Source: Bacteroidota bacterium (GTDB lineage: Bacteria; Bacteroidota; Bacteroidia; Chitinophagales; Saprospiraceae). Taken from it: a stretch of 64,000 nt of DNA. Below, piece by piece: positions 1 to 9,877 of the stretch; position 1 is the stretch's first letter; each line of letters begins with the position of its first letter. The notes under the pieces were generated by a model that was not told the origin of the DNA, did no database searches, and was given only the letters and a program-made list of their open reading frames with translations. The stretch is from assembly GCA_003045895.1 (NCBI GenBank), contig PZPC01000014.1, positions 1 to 64,000 on the forward strand, in the 5' to 3' direction. The position numbers were made by a program, and so were the translations under genes.

Positions 1-52
1 GCCAAGCGTATAGCGGACTTGCACCGCCGAGTCTGCGCCCATGCTGGGCGCA

Positions 53-90
53 CAAAAAACAGGCATTCCCCCCTACTGGAGAGAATGCCT
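53..90 (-). terminator. Intrinsic terminator after susD
   Basis: An 8-bp perfect inverted repeat (61-68 with 83-90) has a 14-nt loop. On the minus strand it is followed by a T-rich stretch (complement of 54-60). It lies about 28 nt beyond the susD stop and so probably ends the susCD transcript. A separate 8-bp palindrome at 34-52 lies just downstream; its role is unclear. Nothing else is recognisable in 1-118. Confidence 0.7.
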
Positions 91-118
91 GATTGAAATC
101 ATTTTATTTTAAGAAAAT

Positions 119-1489
119 CTATCCTTCGTCCCAGGCAATTTCGCTTACGCGACGTGCGACCTGGGTGTAGATGGTACCACCTTCCCGGGTATCGATTTCA
201 CCCAATTTACCCAGTCGACGCATATCTACCCAGCGGTGGCCTTCGAGCCAGAGCGAGTAGCGGCGTTGGAACAAAATCTCATCGATCAGTTCATCCGTGC
301 TGGTTCCACCGGTGTAGTTGCCAACGCCCCAGATGTTGCGGATGGTGTTGATGGCGGTTTCGGCATCACCTCCCTGACGAGCCTGAGCTTCCGCGTAGAT
401 GAGGATCAATTCCTCGTTGCGGATGAAAGGAATGGGGGAAATGTTGGTTGCCCAACGGCCGTCCTGGTAGGCGCCCACGATCGGCATGCCGGTAGCCGTG
501 TTAACCAGGCTGGCATCCGTGATCGGGTTGTTCACCCGGCGGGCAAACTTGGCCGCTACCCGTCCGTCGTTAGGCAGGGCATCTTCGATCAGTCCGGGGT
601 GCACGCAATAGATGGTTGAGGTAGGTGCATCCAGTGGGTAGAACAAGGGGTTGTTTTCGTCGGGCGCATTGCCGTAAACGTGTGCCGGACCTACGTTGAG
701 GTCAGCAGGCGAGCTGGCAGCCAGGTTCATAAACGATGCGTTCAGGGCCGTTAAAGCACCGGGGTAATCACCGGCGTAAAGGGCAACCCGGGCAGCGATA
801 GCACGGTTCACTTTGATCATTCCCGCAGGGGTATCAAAACCGGCAAACCCGGCCGTCGTCGTAAAGGCAAATGAATTGCCAGCCTTTTCCAGGTCGGTCT
901 GCCCTTCATTGAGGATGCCCCGAATAGCAGCCAGTGCCTCGTTGAAAGCCAGTGTTGGGCCCGGGTTAAGGGGCTGCTCCACATCCACCCGAATACCGTT
1001 CTGGTACTGTTGCATCAATGGCCAAAGCAATTGAAATCCTTTGATCGTTTTGGCAAAGCCGGTATAACCGAAAGCTTCCTCGGTGGTCAGGTTGCTACTG
1101 TTGGTTGCCGCCTGAACAACAATATTGGCTTGTTTGACCGCCAGGTAGGGGTCCACATAAGTACCATCCGAAGCAAAAAAATCGGGGTAGGTTTCGGCAT
1201 TACCGCCCTGCCCGAGCCAGTCGTTCAGGAAGCGCGGGTCAGAACCAAAAAAGGCATAGCCCTCGCGACCAAAGCAACCAAACATTTGGGCCGCATTCCC
1301 TACGTAGCCCCGATGGCGGGCCTCCAGGCCGGTCATCAACACCTGCATTTCTGCTTTACTGGCATTGGCCGTTACCGACCCGAGGGAAGGATTGTTCGGA
1401 TCATTGACCACGTCTACTTCACAAGCCGTAAAGGCAAAGAAGCCGACCAGGGTGAGACCTATTATTAATTTATGCATGATAATTCGCAT
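119..1489 (-). CDS. susD: SusD/RagB family nutrient-binding outer-membrane lipoprotein
   Basis: This is the surface lipoprotein that caps a SusC channel and binds the nutrient (a glycan, peptide or other oligomer). The N terminus is a short hydrophobic signal ending in a lipobox with the acylated Cys at about residue 23. The C-terminal part (about residues 400-430) has the family signature of Arg-rich and aromatic residues around an EGHRW motif. The length of 456 aa is slightly short for the family but complete. A second ATG at 1477 would give a more usual signal peptide, so the start is uncertain by four codons. The gene follows susC with a gap of 25 nt, so the two are co-transcribed. No carbohydrate-active enzyme adjoins the pair, so the substrate cannot be inferred. 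Confidence 0.93.
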   Translation of the reverse strand: MRIIMHKLIIGLTLVGFFAFTACEVDVVNDPNNPSLGSVTANASKAEMQVLMTGLEARHRGYVGNAAQMFGCFGREGYAFFGSDPRFLNDWLGQGGNAETYPDFFASDGTYVDPYLAVKQANIVVQAATNSSNLTTEEAFGYTGFAKTIKGFQLLWPLMQQYQNGIRVDVEQPLNPGPTLAFNEALAAIRGILNEGQTDLEKAGNSFAFTTTAGFAGFDTPAGMIKVNRAIAARVALYAGDYPGALTALNASFMNLAASSPADLNVGPAHVYGNAPDENNPLFYPLDAPTSTIYCVHPGLIEDALPNDGRVAAKFARRVNNPITDASLVNTATGMPIVGAYQDGRWATNISPIPFIRNEELILIYAEAQARQGGDAETAINTIRNIWGVGNYTGGTSTDELIDEILFQRRYSLWLEGHRWVDMRRLGKLGEIDTREGGTIYTQVARRVSEIAWDEG

Positions 1490-1514
1490 GATGATTGTTT
1501 TTTTTATTGGGGAA

Positions 1515-4490
1515 TTAAAACTCAGCTTTCAAGTGGAAGAACAACCGACGAGCGGATGGATAAGGCGTTACATCAATGTTACCCGTAACCGCTTGCGTAC
1601 CAAAATTACTGACTTCCGGATCATAGCCGCCGTAGTTGGTCCACAACAACACGTTATTGGCAGAAACACCCAATTTCAGGCGGTTAACAAAGCCCAGGTC
1701 ACGGGGAAAGGTATAATACAAACCTGCTTCCCGGAGTTTCAGGTAACTCGTTTCTTCAATATAAACGCTGGTATTTCCATCCACCGCCCAGGCCAGCAGG
1801 CGATCCAGTCCATCGGGCTGTTCGTTGCCATTGGCATCGTTGTCCCAGTTGGGTGAAGTACCACCATCGTCCCACAACAGTGCCGACAGGTTGATGGCAT
1901 TACCACCATCCTGGTACTGGGTCACGAGGGTCAGATCCAGGTTTTTGAAAATCTTGAAACTGTTGAACCAAGACATGGTAAAATTCGGCTGACGATCACC
2001 GTACACCGTAAAGCCACCGGCAGGGGTAGTCAGGCCAGCAGGTGTACCTACGATGGTCGTAGGGGAATAACCTTTAGCCAACAAATAAGTACCCAGTGAA
2101 GGGCCAAAACCGCCCTGCGTAAAGGCGGGGATGTCCAGGCGGGTAATTTCGGACCTGTTGTCCCAGTACATCAACCGGGTGAACCAGTCGAAGTTCTGCC
2201 GGCGCACCGGATGCAGGCTCAAGGCCAGTTCGAGGCCCTTATTCTCCAGGTCAGCAGCATTGGTAGCAATAGCCAAAATACCGGTAGACTCTGCGGGCAC
2301 CTGGTCCAGGATCAGGTCATTCACCCCTTTGATGTAGTAAGTAGCCTCCAACACCAGGTTGTCGCGCCACAAGCCCAGGTCGATACCCAACTCAATTTCC
2401 TGAGCGGTTTCTGGTACCAGGTTAGGATCTACCCCGCGGGTACCTACCTGGCCACCCAGCTGGCCGCCGATCAATTGTGGCGTCAGGGATTCAAAGGTCG
2501 TTCCGAAGGTGGGTAAGCCACCCGTCTGACCAAACGCTGCCCGCAGTTTCAACTGGCTGACGGCATCGATCTTCCAAAAATCAAAGTTGTGGATGTTAAA
2601 GGCACCCGACAACTTAGCAAAGGAATAAAAATCGTCCTGCTTGTAGTTCAGCGTTGATTTGTCGAGACGCAAACCAGCAGAAATAACGATCTTATCCTCC
2701 CAGTTCAGGTCTTCCTGTACCACGTAACCAATATCGGTCACGGTGCTGGATAATTGACTGATGGTGCTTACCACCTGGGCCCAGCCCAGGTTGTCCTGTC
2801 CACCACTCAAACCACGTCCGCGGTTCAGGGTGTATTCTCCCCGCTGGTCCAGGCGAATGGCACCCACGCTCGTGTTGGAGTTGATCTTACCCAGGTTCGT
2901 ATTGTAATTCAGGAAGGCCTGGATGTTGGTATTCAGGTCATCCTGACGGCCCCGCATCAAATCACCAGGGTTATTACTGGCACGCTGGTGCTGGAGTACT
3001 TCGGGGAAATAAACCAGTGAGTTACCGCTCAGGTAGTCAATACCACCGTTGAGGCGGAATTTCAGAAACGAATTGGCCGACTGGTACAAGTCAATGTCGA
3101 CACTACCGGCCGAGATGAAACGATCTACTTGCTGGTTGTTGACCCCCAGGTCCCGGATGGCAATGGGGTTGTCGTTGAAGTAGGGGTTGTCCGGATAGTT
3201 GCCCTGGGCATCGGGGAACAGGTTGGCGTAGGAAGGCGTATACGCCAGCGCGTAGCCAATACTACCACCGGTATTGTTTTGGTTACCGGTAAATCCGCGA
3301 TCGTTGTCACTTTTCAGGTAGCTGGAGTTCAGGCTGATCTTAATCCGGTCGCTGAGGCGGTGATCCACGTTAGCCCGGATAGAATAGCGGTCAAAGCCCG
3401 TATTCTTGATAATACCATCTTCTGACAGGATACCACCAGACACGTAAAACTGGGTCTTGTCGCTACCACCGCTGATGTTCAACTGGGTGTTGAGCAACAA
3501 AGGCTTTTCACCATAGAAGTAATCTTCCCAGTTGGTTACCCGGCCTTCGGCTTCAGCGGCAGCAAGCGCATCCAACTGCGCCTGGGAACCAAAATAAGTG
3601 TTGACCTTAGCCACATCCCAATCGTCAAAATTTTGGAAATTTTGCCCCTGGGCAAAACCAATATCCTGGCTAAAGCTAACCCGTGACTGGCCCGCCACCC
3701 CTTTCTTGGTGGTGATAATGATAACCCCGGCGTTGGCACGGGTACCGTAGATGGCTGCGGCGGAAGGACCTTTCAGTACTTCGATGCGCTCAATGTCTTC
3801 CGGGTTGATGTCTGCGATGCGGTTGGCCGCATCGTCCTGGGTGGCAGAACTCTGGCCACCGGTGGCACCGCTCACCTGGCTGCGCCCGTTGCGGATAGAG
3901 CTGTTGTTGACGTAAACACCGTCGATGATATAAAGCGGTTGGCTGGAACCAGCGCCCAAGGTAGAGATACCCCGCATTTGTACGCTCACACCACCACCGG
4001 GTGAACCGCCGTTGGCATTGATATTTACACCCGTCAGTTTTCCGTAAAGCGCATTGTCTACGGTTTGGGGAGTCGTATTTCCCATGAGTTCTGACGCACT
4101 GATGGTAGCTACGGCATTACCAGAGTTGGAGCGTTTCACACCGGAAGCCAAACCCGTCACGACGACTTCGTCTAGACGGGCAATGTCTTCGGCCATGACG
4201 ACATCCAATTGACCCATGTTGGATTCCACCGCTACTTCCTCGGTTTTAAAACCGGTGTAGGAAAAAATAGCGATGTTCTCGCCCGCTGCAGGAACGTTCA
4301 ATTCAAAATTACCGTCAAAATCGGAAACGGTACCGGTCGTAGTGCCTTTGACTAAAATGGAAACACCGATCAGGGGTTCTCCAAATGCGTCTTTAACACT
4401 ACCCTTCACCATGTACTGGGCCATAGCAGGTGCTGCCAGCATCAGTAAGGTTACCAGTGTAAAACTGGCTCGGGTAAGGCAAATTTTCAT
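1515..4490 (-). CDS. susC: SusC/RagA family TonB-linked outer-membrane transporter
   Basis: This is a TonB-dependent outer-membrane channel that imports the ligand held by its SusD partner. The signal peptide ends near residue 24 (AMAQ). It is followed by a carboxypeptidase-regulatory-like domain (about 27-105), a DEVVVTG segment typical of the start of the plug (about 108-114), the plug domain (to about 260) and a long beta-barrel reaching the C terminus. The length of 991 aa is normal for the family. It is the first gene of the susCD pair and is read toward susD. The 236-nt upstream region (4491-4726) is AT-rich; I see only imperfect matches to the TAnnTTTG promoter element there. There is no adjacent sigma/anti-sigma pair or hybrid two-component gene to suggest how it is induced. 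Confidence 0.95.
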   Translation of the reverse strand: MKICLTRASFTLVTLLMLAAPAMAQYMVKGSVKDAFGEPLIGVSILVKGTTTGTVSDFDGNFELNVPAAGENIAIFSYTGFKTEEVAVESNMGQLDVVMAEDIARLDEVVVTGLASGVKRSNSGNAVATISASELMGNTTPQTVDNALYGKLTGVNINANGGSPGGGVSVQMRGISTLGAGSSQPLYIIDGVYVNNSSIRNGRSQVSGATGGQSSATQDDAANRIADINPEDIERIEVLKGPSAAAIYGTRANAGVIIITTKKGVAGQSRVSFSQDIGFAQGQNFQNFDDWDVAKVNTYFGSQAQLDALAAAEAEGRVTNWEDYFYGEKPLLLNTQLNISGGSDKTQFYVSGGILSEDGIIKNTGFDRYSIRANVDHRLSDRIKISLNSSYLKSDNDRGFTGNQNNTGGSIGYALAYTPSYANLFPDAQGNYPDNPYFNDNPIAIRDLGVNNQQVDRFISAGSVDIDLYQSANSFLKFRLNGGIDYLSGNSLVYFPEVLQHQRASNNPGDLMRGRQDDLNTNIQAFLNYNTNLGKINSNTSVGAIRLDQRGEYTLNRGRGLSGGQDNLGWAQVVSTISQLSSTVTDIGYVVQEDLNWEDKIVISAGLRLDKSTLNYKQDDFYSFAKLSGAFNIHNFDFWKIDAVSQLKLRAAFGQTGGLPTFGTTFESLTPQLIGGQLGGQVGTRGVDPNLVPETAQEIELGIDLGLWRDNLVLEATYYIKGVNDLILDQVPAESTGILAIATNAADLENKGLELALSLHPVRRQNFDWFTRLMYWDNRSEITRLDIPAFTQGGFGPSLGTYLLAKGYSPTTIVGTPAGLTTPAGGFTVYGDRQPNFTMSWFNSFKIFKNLDLTLVTQYQDGGNAINLSALLWDDGGTSPNWDNDANGNEQPDGLDRLLAWAVDGNTSVYIEETSYLKLREAGLYYTFPRDLGFVNRLKLGVSANNVLLWTNYGGYDPEVSNFGTQAVTGNIDVTPYPSARRLFFHLKAEF

Positions 4491-4651
4491 ACTAGAATTG
4501 TTTTAATTAATAAATGATTTTCCTTTTTTTTCTGACTTGGCTTGGGGAGCGCTGAGGATAGACGCACAGGGATTATGATCACGTTAAAACTATAACGAAA
4601 ATAGCACATCGGATGCGGCTTACCGCATAAAATTTTATTTTTTACTCAAAC

Positions 4652-4676
4652 GCAACAACTTACTTGGGCTTGTTGC
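4652..4676 (-). terminator. Possible terminator after the SNF2 gene
   Basis: A 7-bp perfect inverted repeat (4652-4658 with 4670-4676) lies about 50 nt past the helicase stop codon. The following tract on the minus strand has only three consecutive T residues, so termination would be weak. Confidence 0.3.
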
Positions 4677-4726
4677 AGCGATTAAAGGATATTCAACCTA
4701 ACAGGAAATAGCTTGATCTACGCCGT

Positions 4727-7684
4727 TTAGCTCAGTAAAAACTCAATATCTCCCCGATCCAATGCTAGTTTTCCACCTGCTCCCAGGATGTCTTCGGCCA
4801 ACTGCAACTTGCGGTCTTGCAGCTTCAGAATTTTTTCCTCAATACTGTCTTTGGTGATAAACTTGAGCGCAATCACATTGTTTTTTTGCCCAATGCGGTG
4901 GGCACGGGCAATAGCCTGTTGCTCCGTGGTGGGATTCCACCACGGATCGAGGATGAAGACGTAGTCGGCAGCCGTCAGATTGAGTCCCGTACCGCCTGTT
5001 TTAATGGATATCAGGAACGACTGCACGGCGGGGTCTTCCTGAAAGCTTTGAATCGCCGCCTTGCGTTTGGCCTGGGTAAGGTCGCCGGTTAGCCAGGCAT
5101 AGGGTGCCCCCCGACGTTCCAGTTCTTGGCGGAACAGCTCGAGGTGCTTGACAAAAGAACTGAACAACAACACTTTGTGGCCACTGCGTTGGATAACCTC
5201 CCACTGCTCCAAAATGTCCTGGTACTTGCCGCTACCCTTGTCGTAGTCCGGGTTGACCAGTACCGGGTGGTTCACCAGTTGCCGCAGTTTAGTCAGCGTT
5301 TGCACCACCAACATCCGATATTGCGAATTATTGGAATTGAAATTGTCCAACAGGTAATTCCGGGCCGACGATTTTTCTCTTTCGTAGACCTTGCGCTGCT
5401 CCGTCGTCATTTCGGTATAAAAGACGTGGGTGCTCAACGGGGGCAAATCTTTGGCGACCTCTTCTTTGGTCCGACGCAAGAGGTAGGGCTTTACCAGCTT
5501 GCGCAATTTGTCCTTTTTCTCTTCATCCTGCCCGCGTTCAATGGGGAGGATGAACTCGTTGCGAAAGAAGTTGAAACTGCCCAGCAGCCCCTCATTGATG
5601 AATTGCATCTGAGCCCATAAGTCGCTGAGTGAGTTTTCGATAGGCGTTCCACTTAAAGAAAGTTTGTGGTTGGCCTGCAAATTATTTAATGCTTTAAAGA
5701 CCTTGCTCTCGCGGTTTTTTATTTGTTGGCTTTCGTCCAAAATAATGTACTCAAAGTCTATCTTCTGCAAAAGGTCCACATCGCGCAGGGCCGTTTGATA
5801 AGTCGTTAGAATAACATCGAACCGGGCCAGCAGGCGCGGATCTTTATGCCGTTTGGGGCCAAAATGCTGATAGACCGATAAAGTTGGCACGAATTTTTTG
5901 AGCTCGCTTTCCCAGTTGAAGACCAGCGACGAGGGCAGGACAATCAGGGTATTCAGTGGCTGCAGGAAAGCTTCATCTTCCGCAGGGGCAAACAAACCCA
6001 GTTGGTTGCCGGTGGTCAAATTTGGCCCTGTTTCTTTTTCACCTTGTCGCTTTTTGGCCCGCTGTTCCTTGGCGTACAGCAACATGGCAATGGTTTGCAG
6101 GGTTTTCCCCAGGCCCATGTCATCGGCCAGGCAGCCGCCCAGTTCCTGGTGGTAGAGATTGACCAGCCAGCGTATCCCCTCGAGCTGGTAAGGTCTCAGT
6201 TGTGCTTTCAACAGTGGAGAAGGTACGTATTCAGGAAGCTGATCCGCTTCTAGTTCTGCTGGCTGGGGAAGGTCAAGCACTTCCAGGAGGGTATACTGGC
6301 TCTTGGTAATGCGCAGGGTTTGTCCCTCTTTCTTGCCAAAATCGACGAGTTGCTTGTACCGCGCCATCCATTCTTCTGGAATCAAAAAGCAACTGCCATC
6401 GGGTAAGGGGTAAAAGCGGTTGTTTTCCCGAATGTACTTGGCCAGCGCCAGAAAAGGGAAGCGGTGTGCTCCCACTACTATTTCACCTTTGAGGTCGAAC
6501 CAATCGGAACCCGTACCCACTTCCAGGGTAATACGAGGTAGGTGCAGCTGGAGCGACCTGTTGTCCACCTCGGGAGAATCGATGGTGAAACCCGCCGTTT
6601 CCAGGGCATCTCGATTATTAGCCAACCATTCCAGTAAGGCAAAAGGATTGTCGGCCGCCGTGGTCAATTCGAAATGGCTCAGGCTTTCAGTTTGCTGCAG
6701 GGGGAATTTTTTTAGTACTTCCAGGTAGCTGACTTCGGCCGCCTGGTCACGCCGTACCTGTAGGATGCGCACTTCATCTTCTTTTATTTCCAGCGACGTA
6801 CGGCGCTGCCGGCTTTCGTTCCAGCCGAAAAAACTCCCCTGGTATTGCATTTTTACCGCCAACAGCCAGCGGTTTTCAAAAAGATGTTGAACGGGTTCGA
6901 GGGTACAGGCCTGGAGGGAATCGTACTGGACCACTTCAAATCCTTCGGCCTCCACTTCCACCTTATTGACAATTTTCATAATGAACGTCCGGAAGTAAGC
7001 ATTGACCGACGCGGCGGGAATCGTCACCTCGTCCCGGTGCCTAAAGGGCTTGACCAGGAAACCGTTGATATGGTTGAGTTGATAAAGTCGCAAATCTGCA
7101 CAAATCCAACCCGTAGGCAGGTTGGTGATGGCCACGACCTCCTTGCTGCGAACATCCCATTCCTGGCCATCTTCAAATAACCGTAGCCGGTACTGGACAG
7201 AATCATCCGTTTTGTGAAAATACAATTGGGGCTCCAGGGGATGGGGGGCTGTCGCAACCACAAAATCCATGACCAGCCCCCGCCGATCGACTTGCCAACT
7301 CAGTGGCAGCTCATGCTTGACAATGAGCCGGAGCATGGTATCCAAACGGCGGTGGACGAAGTGCTGAATAGCCTTGAAGACCTCCCGGTCCTCCAGCATC
7401 GATTCCAGTGCCGGTGGCTTGCGCTTTCCCTGGTGGAAATGCCTGGCAATGGCATCGGGTTGCAGTTCGTCGATGATTCGAAAAAGCTGTTTACGCACCT
7501 CGTTGAGCTCGAGTTGGAAAGCACCAATAGTGGCAGCGGTGGCCTTCTGCTTGATGTGCGCCAACAAGCCTATCTGGTCGCGGGTGACCACGTAAGCATC
7601 GGGTAAATACAGTTCCTTTTCTAATTCATACAGGTTGTAGACGACGTCTACTACTTGTTCTTTGCTAACGGCTTGGGTAAACAT
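4727..7684 (-). CDS. SNF2-family DEAD/DEAH box helicase
   Basis: This is an ATP-dependent DNA translocase of the SNF2 (Rad54/RapA-like) superfamily. The N-terminal half (about residues 1-480) has no motif I recognise. The ATPase core starts around residue 515 with motif I (DDMGLGKT). Motif II is DESQ near 650, followed by the LSGTPIEN motif III. The C-terminal helicase domain carries a TGGTGLNL segment and the final AHRIGQ motif VI near 930. All core motifs are present, so an active ATPase is expected. At 985 aa it matches the long bacterial SNF2 proteins usual in Bacteroidota. No restriction, methylase or nuclease gene lies beside it, so there is no evidence for a defence role. Its job in chromatin or transcription recycling is unknown. 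Confidence 0.9.
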   Translation of the reverse strand: MFTQAVSKEQVVDVVYNLYELEKELYLPDAYVVTRDQIGLLAHIKQKATAATIGAFQLELNEVRKQLFRIIDELQPDAIARHFHQGKRKPPALESMLEDREVFKAIQHFVHRRLDTMLRLIVKHELPLSWQVDRRGLVMDFVVATAPHPLEPQLYFHKTDDSVQYRLRLFEDGQEWDVRSKEVVAITNLPTGWICADLRLYQLNHINGFLVKPFRHRDEVTIPAASVNAYFRTFIMKIVNKVEVEAEGFEVVQYDSLQACTLEPVQHLFENRWLLAVKMQYQGSFFGWNESRQRRTSLEIKEDEVRILQVRRDQAAEVSYLEVLKKFPLQQTESLSHFELTTAADNPFALLEWLANNRDALETAGFTIDSPEVDNRSLQLHLPRITLEVGTGSDWFDLKGEIVVGAHRFPFLALAKYIRENNRFYPLPDGSCFLIPEEWMARYKQLVDFGKKEGQTLRITKSQYTLLEVLDLPQPAELEADQLPEYVPSPLLKAQLRPYQLEGIRWLVNLYHQELGGCLADDMGLGKTLQTIAMLLYAKEQRAKKRQGEKETGPNLTTGNQLGLFAPAEDEAFLQPLNTLIVLPSSLVFNWESELKKFVPTLSVYQHFGPKRHKDPRLLARFDVILTTYQTALRDVDLLQKIDFEYIILDESQQIKNRESKVFKALNNLQANHKLSLSGTPIENSLSDLWAQMQFINEGLLGSFNFFRNEFILPIERGQDEEKKDKLRKLVKPYLLRRTKEEVAKDLPPLSTHVFYTEMTTEQRKVYEREKSSARNYLLDNFNSNNSQYRMLVVQTLTKLRQLVNHPVLVNPDYDKGSGKYQDILEQWEVIQRSGHKVLLFSSFVKHLELFRQELERRGAPYAWLTGDLTQAKRKAAIQSFQEDPAVQSFLISIKTGGTGLNLTAADYVFILDPWWNPTTEQQAIARAHRIGQKNNVIALKFITKDSIEEKILKLQDRKLQLAEDILGAGGKLALDRGDIEFLLS

Positions 7685-7805
7685 TATTTTCTAGGTCAAG
7701 ACACAAGAATAAGGAAAAACCCACGACCTGCAAACACGCTGCCAATAAAAAAGACCGCCAGGCTAATTATAGGAAATAAGGCCCGATGATGTCAGAGTGA
7801 ACATG

Positions 7806-7813
7806 TATATTTG
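7806..7813 (+). promoter_or_regulatory. Promoter -7 element for the CPBP protease gene
   Basis: This is an exact TAnnTTTG match (TATATTTG), the Bacteroidota housekeeping -7 element, 27 nt before the ATG at 7841. I see no TTG at the expected -33 distance. Confidence 0.55.
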
Positions 7814-7840
7814 TAGGTTTGGGCGTTAAGCACTATTACT

Positions 7841-8569
7841 ATGGAATTACACTGGTCAGATCATTTGTTCTTTGTTATCGTAGGGGTTCTGATCCCCTTG
7901 CGTACCATCTTCAGCACGCAGCCCCAACTCGCTGATCTGCGCTTTACTACCCGCATGAAGTTACAGTTGTACTGGGGCAACAACCTGTGGTTGTGGTTGC
8001 TGGCAGGGGCTACCGCAGGCGTTTGGTTCGGCAACGGGCGGCCCTGGGCGCTCATTGGCCTGGATTGGCCCTGGTCGGTACCAACAGGCTGGCCGCTGGT
8101 CGTTACGCTGGCCTTTATGTTGCTCTACGTAGCCGACACTTTTCTGGAAGTGAGCCGCCAGGTAAAACGAGACCCCACGGCTGAAAATATCCAAACGGAA
8201 TTGAGTTTTCTGCCGCAAACGGCCTACGAGTTCTTCCACTTCATTTTTCTGGCGCTTACCGCGGGCTTTTGCGAAGAATTCATTTTCCGGGGTTTCTTCG
8301 TGCGGTATTTCCAGTGCTTATTCGGCTACGAAGAAGCGACCTATACGCTGGCCATCCTGGTGCCTGCCCTCATCTTTGGCCTGGTACACCTCTACCAGGG
8401 CTGGCATGCGGTGGTCAAAATAACGGCCATGGCGATCATGTTCGGCTACGTCTTTGTCCACACCAACTCCCTGTGGTTGCTCATTGCTATCCACGCCGCA
8501 GTAGATTTGATTGGTGGTGCTATTGCCTGGGGGTTGAGCGCTCGTAGTAAGGTGTCTGCTGACGAATAG
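7841..8569 (+). CDS. CPBP family intramembrane glutamic endopeptidase
   Basis: This is a membrane-embedded protease-like protein of the CPBP (CAAX protease and bacteriocin-processing, Abi) family. The 242-aa protein has several hydrophobic segments. The three family motifs are visible: EExxxR (EEFIFR, near residue 144), FxxxH (FGLVH) about 45 residues later, and a terminal HxxxD (HAAVD). All catalytic positions are therefore intact. Known members cleave prenylated or other membrane proteins, or confer bacteriocin self-immunity; the substrate here is unknown. The gene stands alone and is divergent from the SNF2 gene. It has its own promoter element and a terminator shared with the convergent neighbour. 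Confidence 0.88.
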   Translation: MELHWSDHLFFVIVGVLIPLRTIFSTQPQLADLRFTTRMKLQLYWGNNLWLWLLAGATAGVWFGNGRPWALIGLDWPWSVPTGWPLVVTLAFMLLYVADTFLEVSRQVKRDPTAENIQTELSFLPQTAYEFFHFIFLALTAGFCEEFIFRGFFVRYFQCLFGYEEATYTLAILVPALIFGLVHLYQGWHAVVKITAMAIMFGYVFVHTNSLWLLIAIHAAVDLIGGAIAWGLSARSKVSADE

Positions 8570-8618
8570 GAAGATGGGATCCACGTACAATGGCTGGCCT
8601 CAACTGCGGCATTGCCAA

Positions 8619-8647
8619 ACCGGGAACTCAAACACCCGGTATTTATT
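8619..8647 (+). terminator. Short convergent terminator
   Basis: A 6-bp GC-rich inverted repeat (8619-8624 with 8635-8640) is followed by ATTTATT on the plus strand. It sits between two convergent genes and may act in both directions. The T tract is weak. Confidence 0.4.
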
Positions 8648-9665
8648 ACCCATAATACTGCATACTGATACAATGCAGCGATCCGTGTTGCTCAATCAGC
8701 GTCCGGCAGTTAATGCCAATGATCTCCCGCCCGGGAAAACAGGTACCAATCACCCGCAAGGCTTCTTCATCTTCCGGAACGTTGTAGGTGGGGACCAATA
8801 CGGCCCCATTGATGATCAAAAAGTTGGCGTAGGTGGCCGGTAACCGATGCCCGTCCGCCGCAAAACAAGCCGTTGGCCAGGGCAAGGGTACGAGGCGGTA
8901 GGGTTGCCCATCGCGCGTACGAAACTCCGTCAACGCTTGCTCCATGAGCTGCAACTCGGTGTAGTGCTCATCTTCTTCGTCCGGGCATTTGACGTAGGCA
9001 ATGGTATCCACCGCACAAAAACGTGCGAGGGTATCAATATGAGAATCCGTATCATCGCCAGCCAGGTAGCCGTTATCCAGCCACAGCACCCGGTCTATAC
9101 CCAAACGTGCTTTCAGGACCTCTTCTACCTCCCCGGCAGACAGGTGAGGGTTGCGGTTGGGCGACAGCAAACATTCGCTGGTGGTCAGCAGCGTTCCAGT
9201 TCCGTCTGTTTCCAGGGCACCGCCTTCCAGTACCATCCCACCATGCTCCAGCGGTACCTGGCCAAATATCCCCCAGGTGTGTAGCGCTTTGGTGATAAGG
9301 TTGTCTTTATTGGCCGCAAATTTCAGGCCCCAGCCGTTGAACACAAAATCCAGCAACAGTGGCTTCCCATCGGAATAAACCGTAATGGCACCGTGATCGC
9401 GCGCCCAGGTATCATTGCTGGGGCAGGCCACCACCGTGAGGCGGTCTGCGGGAATTTCCTGCAGCAACGCCATTGTCGTGGCGCGGTTGCGGGCCACCAC
9501 CAATACGTGTTCAAAACGACTCACCGCTTCCACACAAGCCACGAAACAAGGTAGCACTTCGTCCAGCATGGGCCCCCAGTCGCTGTCCGCGTGGGGAAAA
9601 GTAAATTGCACCATGGATTGGGGTTCCCATTCCGCCGGGAAACGGCGTAGCGCCGTTTTGGTCAT
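8646..9665 (-). CDS. Agmatine deiminase family protein (peptidyl-arginine deiminase-type)
   Basis: This guanidino-group-modifying enzyme is most likely an agmatine deiminase, which hydrolyses agmatine to N-carbamoylputrescine plus ammonia in polyamine synthesis. The expected catalytic elements are present: a WARDHG segment in the first third, an EGG motif mid-protein, a GDDTDSHID segment with the catalytic His and Asp, and the nucleophilic Cys in GSLHC near the C terminus. I place the start at the ATG at 9665 (339 aa) rather than at an upstream in-frame codon at 9722. A good -7 promoter element occupies 9722-9729, and the family normally begins about here. No other polyamine gene adjoins it. 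Bacteroidota often carry such genes singly; some family members act on other guanidino compounds. Confidence 0.87.
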   Translation of the reverse strand: MTKTALRRFPAEWEPQSMVQFTFPHADSDWGPMLDEVLPCFVACVEAVSRFEHVLVVARNRATTMALLQEIPADRLTVVACPSNDTWARDHGAITVYSDGKPLLLDFVFNGWGLKFAANKDNLITKALHTWGIFGQVPLEHGGMVLEGGALETDGTGTLLTTSECLLSPNRNPHLSAGEVEEVLKARLGIDRVLWLDNGYLAGDDTDSHIDTLARFCAVDTIAYVKCPDEEDEHYTELQLMEQALTEFRTRDGQPYRLVPLPWPTACFAADGHRLPATYANFLIINGAVLVPTYNVPEDEEALRVIGTCFPGREIIGINCRTLIEQHGSLHCISMQYYG

Positions 9666-9721
9666 ATTGTTCGTCTTTAACGTTGATTTCACTTGAAAAA
9701 GCAGCCTTTTTCTTTGGCCCA

Positions 9722-9729
9722 CAAAAGTA
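9722..9729 (-). promoter_or_regulatory. Promoter -7 element for the agmatine deiminase gene
   Basis: On the minus strand this reads TACTTTTG, an exact TAnnTTTG match. Transcription would begin near 9715, about 50 nt before the ATG at 9665, which supports that start. Confidence 0.5.
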
Positions 9730-9877
9730 AATAATCTTACCTAGATAAACGGCGGCATTACCAAATACACCAATATTTGACCCCAAAATAGCCCCGTAAA
9801 TGAGCAACTTTCTTAACTTAGCCCGCAACACATTCACCTCCTGGCAATATCGCAACCTGGACTAACTTAATAAAAAA

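Noticed and set aside
34-52. A perfect 8-bp palindrome with a 3-nt loop at the window edge.
   Set aside because: There is no T tract on the plus strand, and it lies beyond the susD terminator. It may belong to sequence outside the window, so no function is claimed.
4727-7684. SNF2 helicase as part of a defence system.
   Set aside because: No nuclease, methylase or other known partner adjoins it; the neighbours are a SusCD pair and a CPBP protease.
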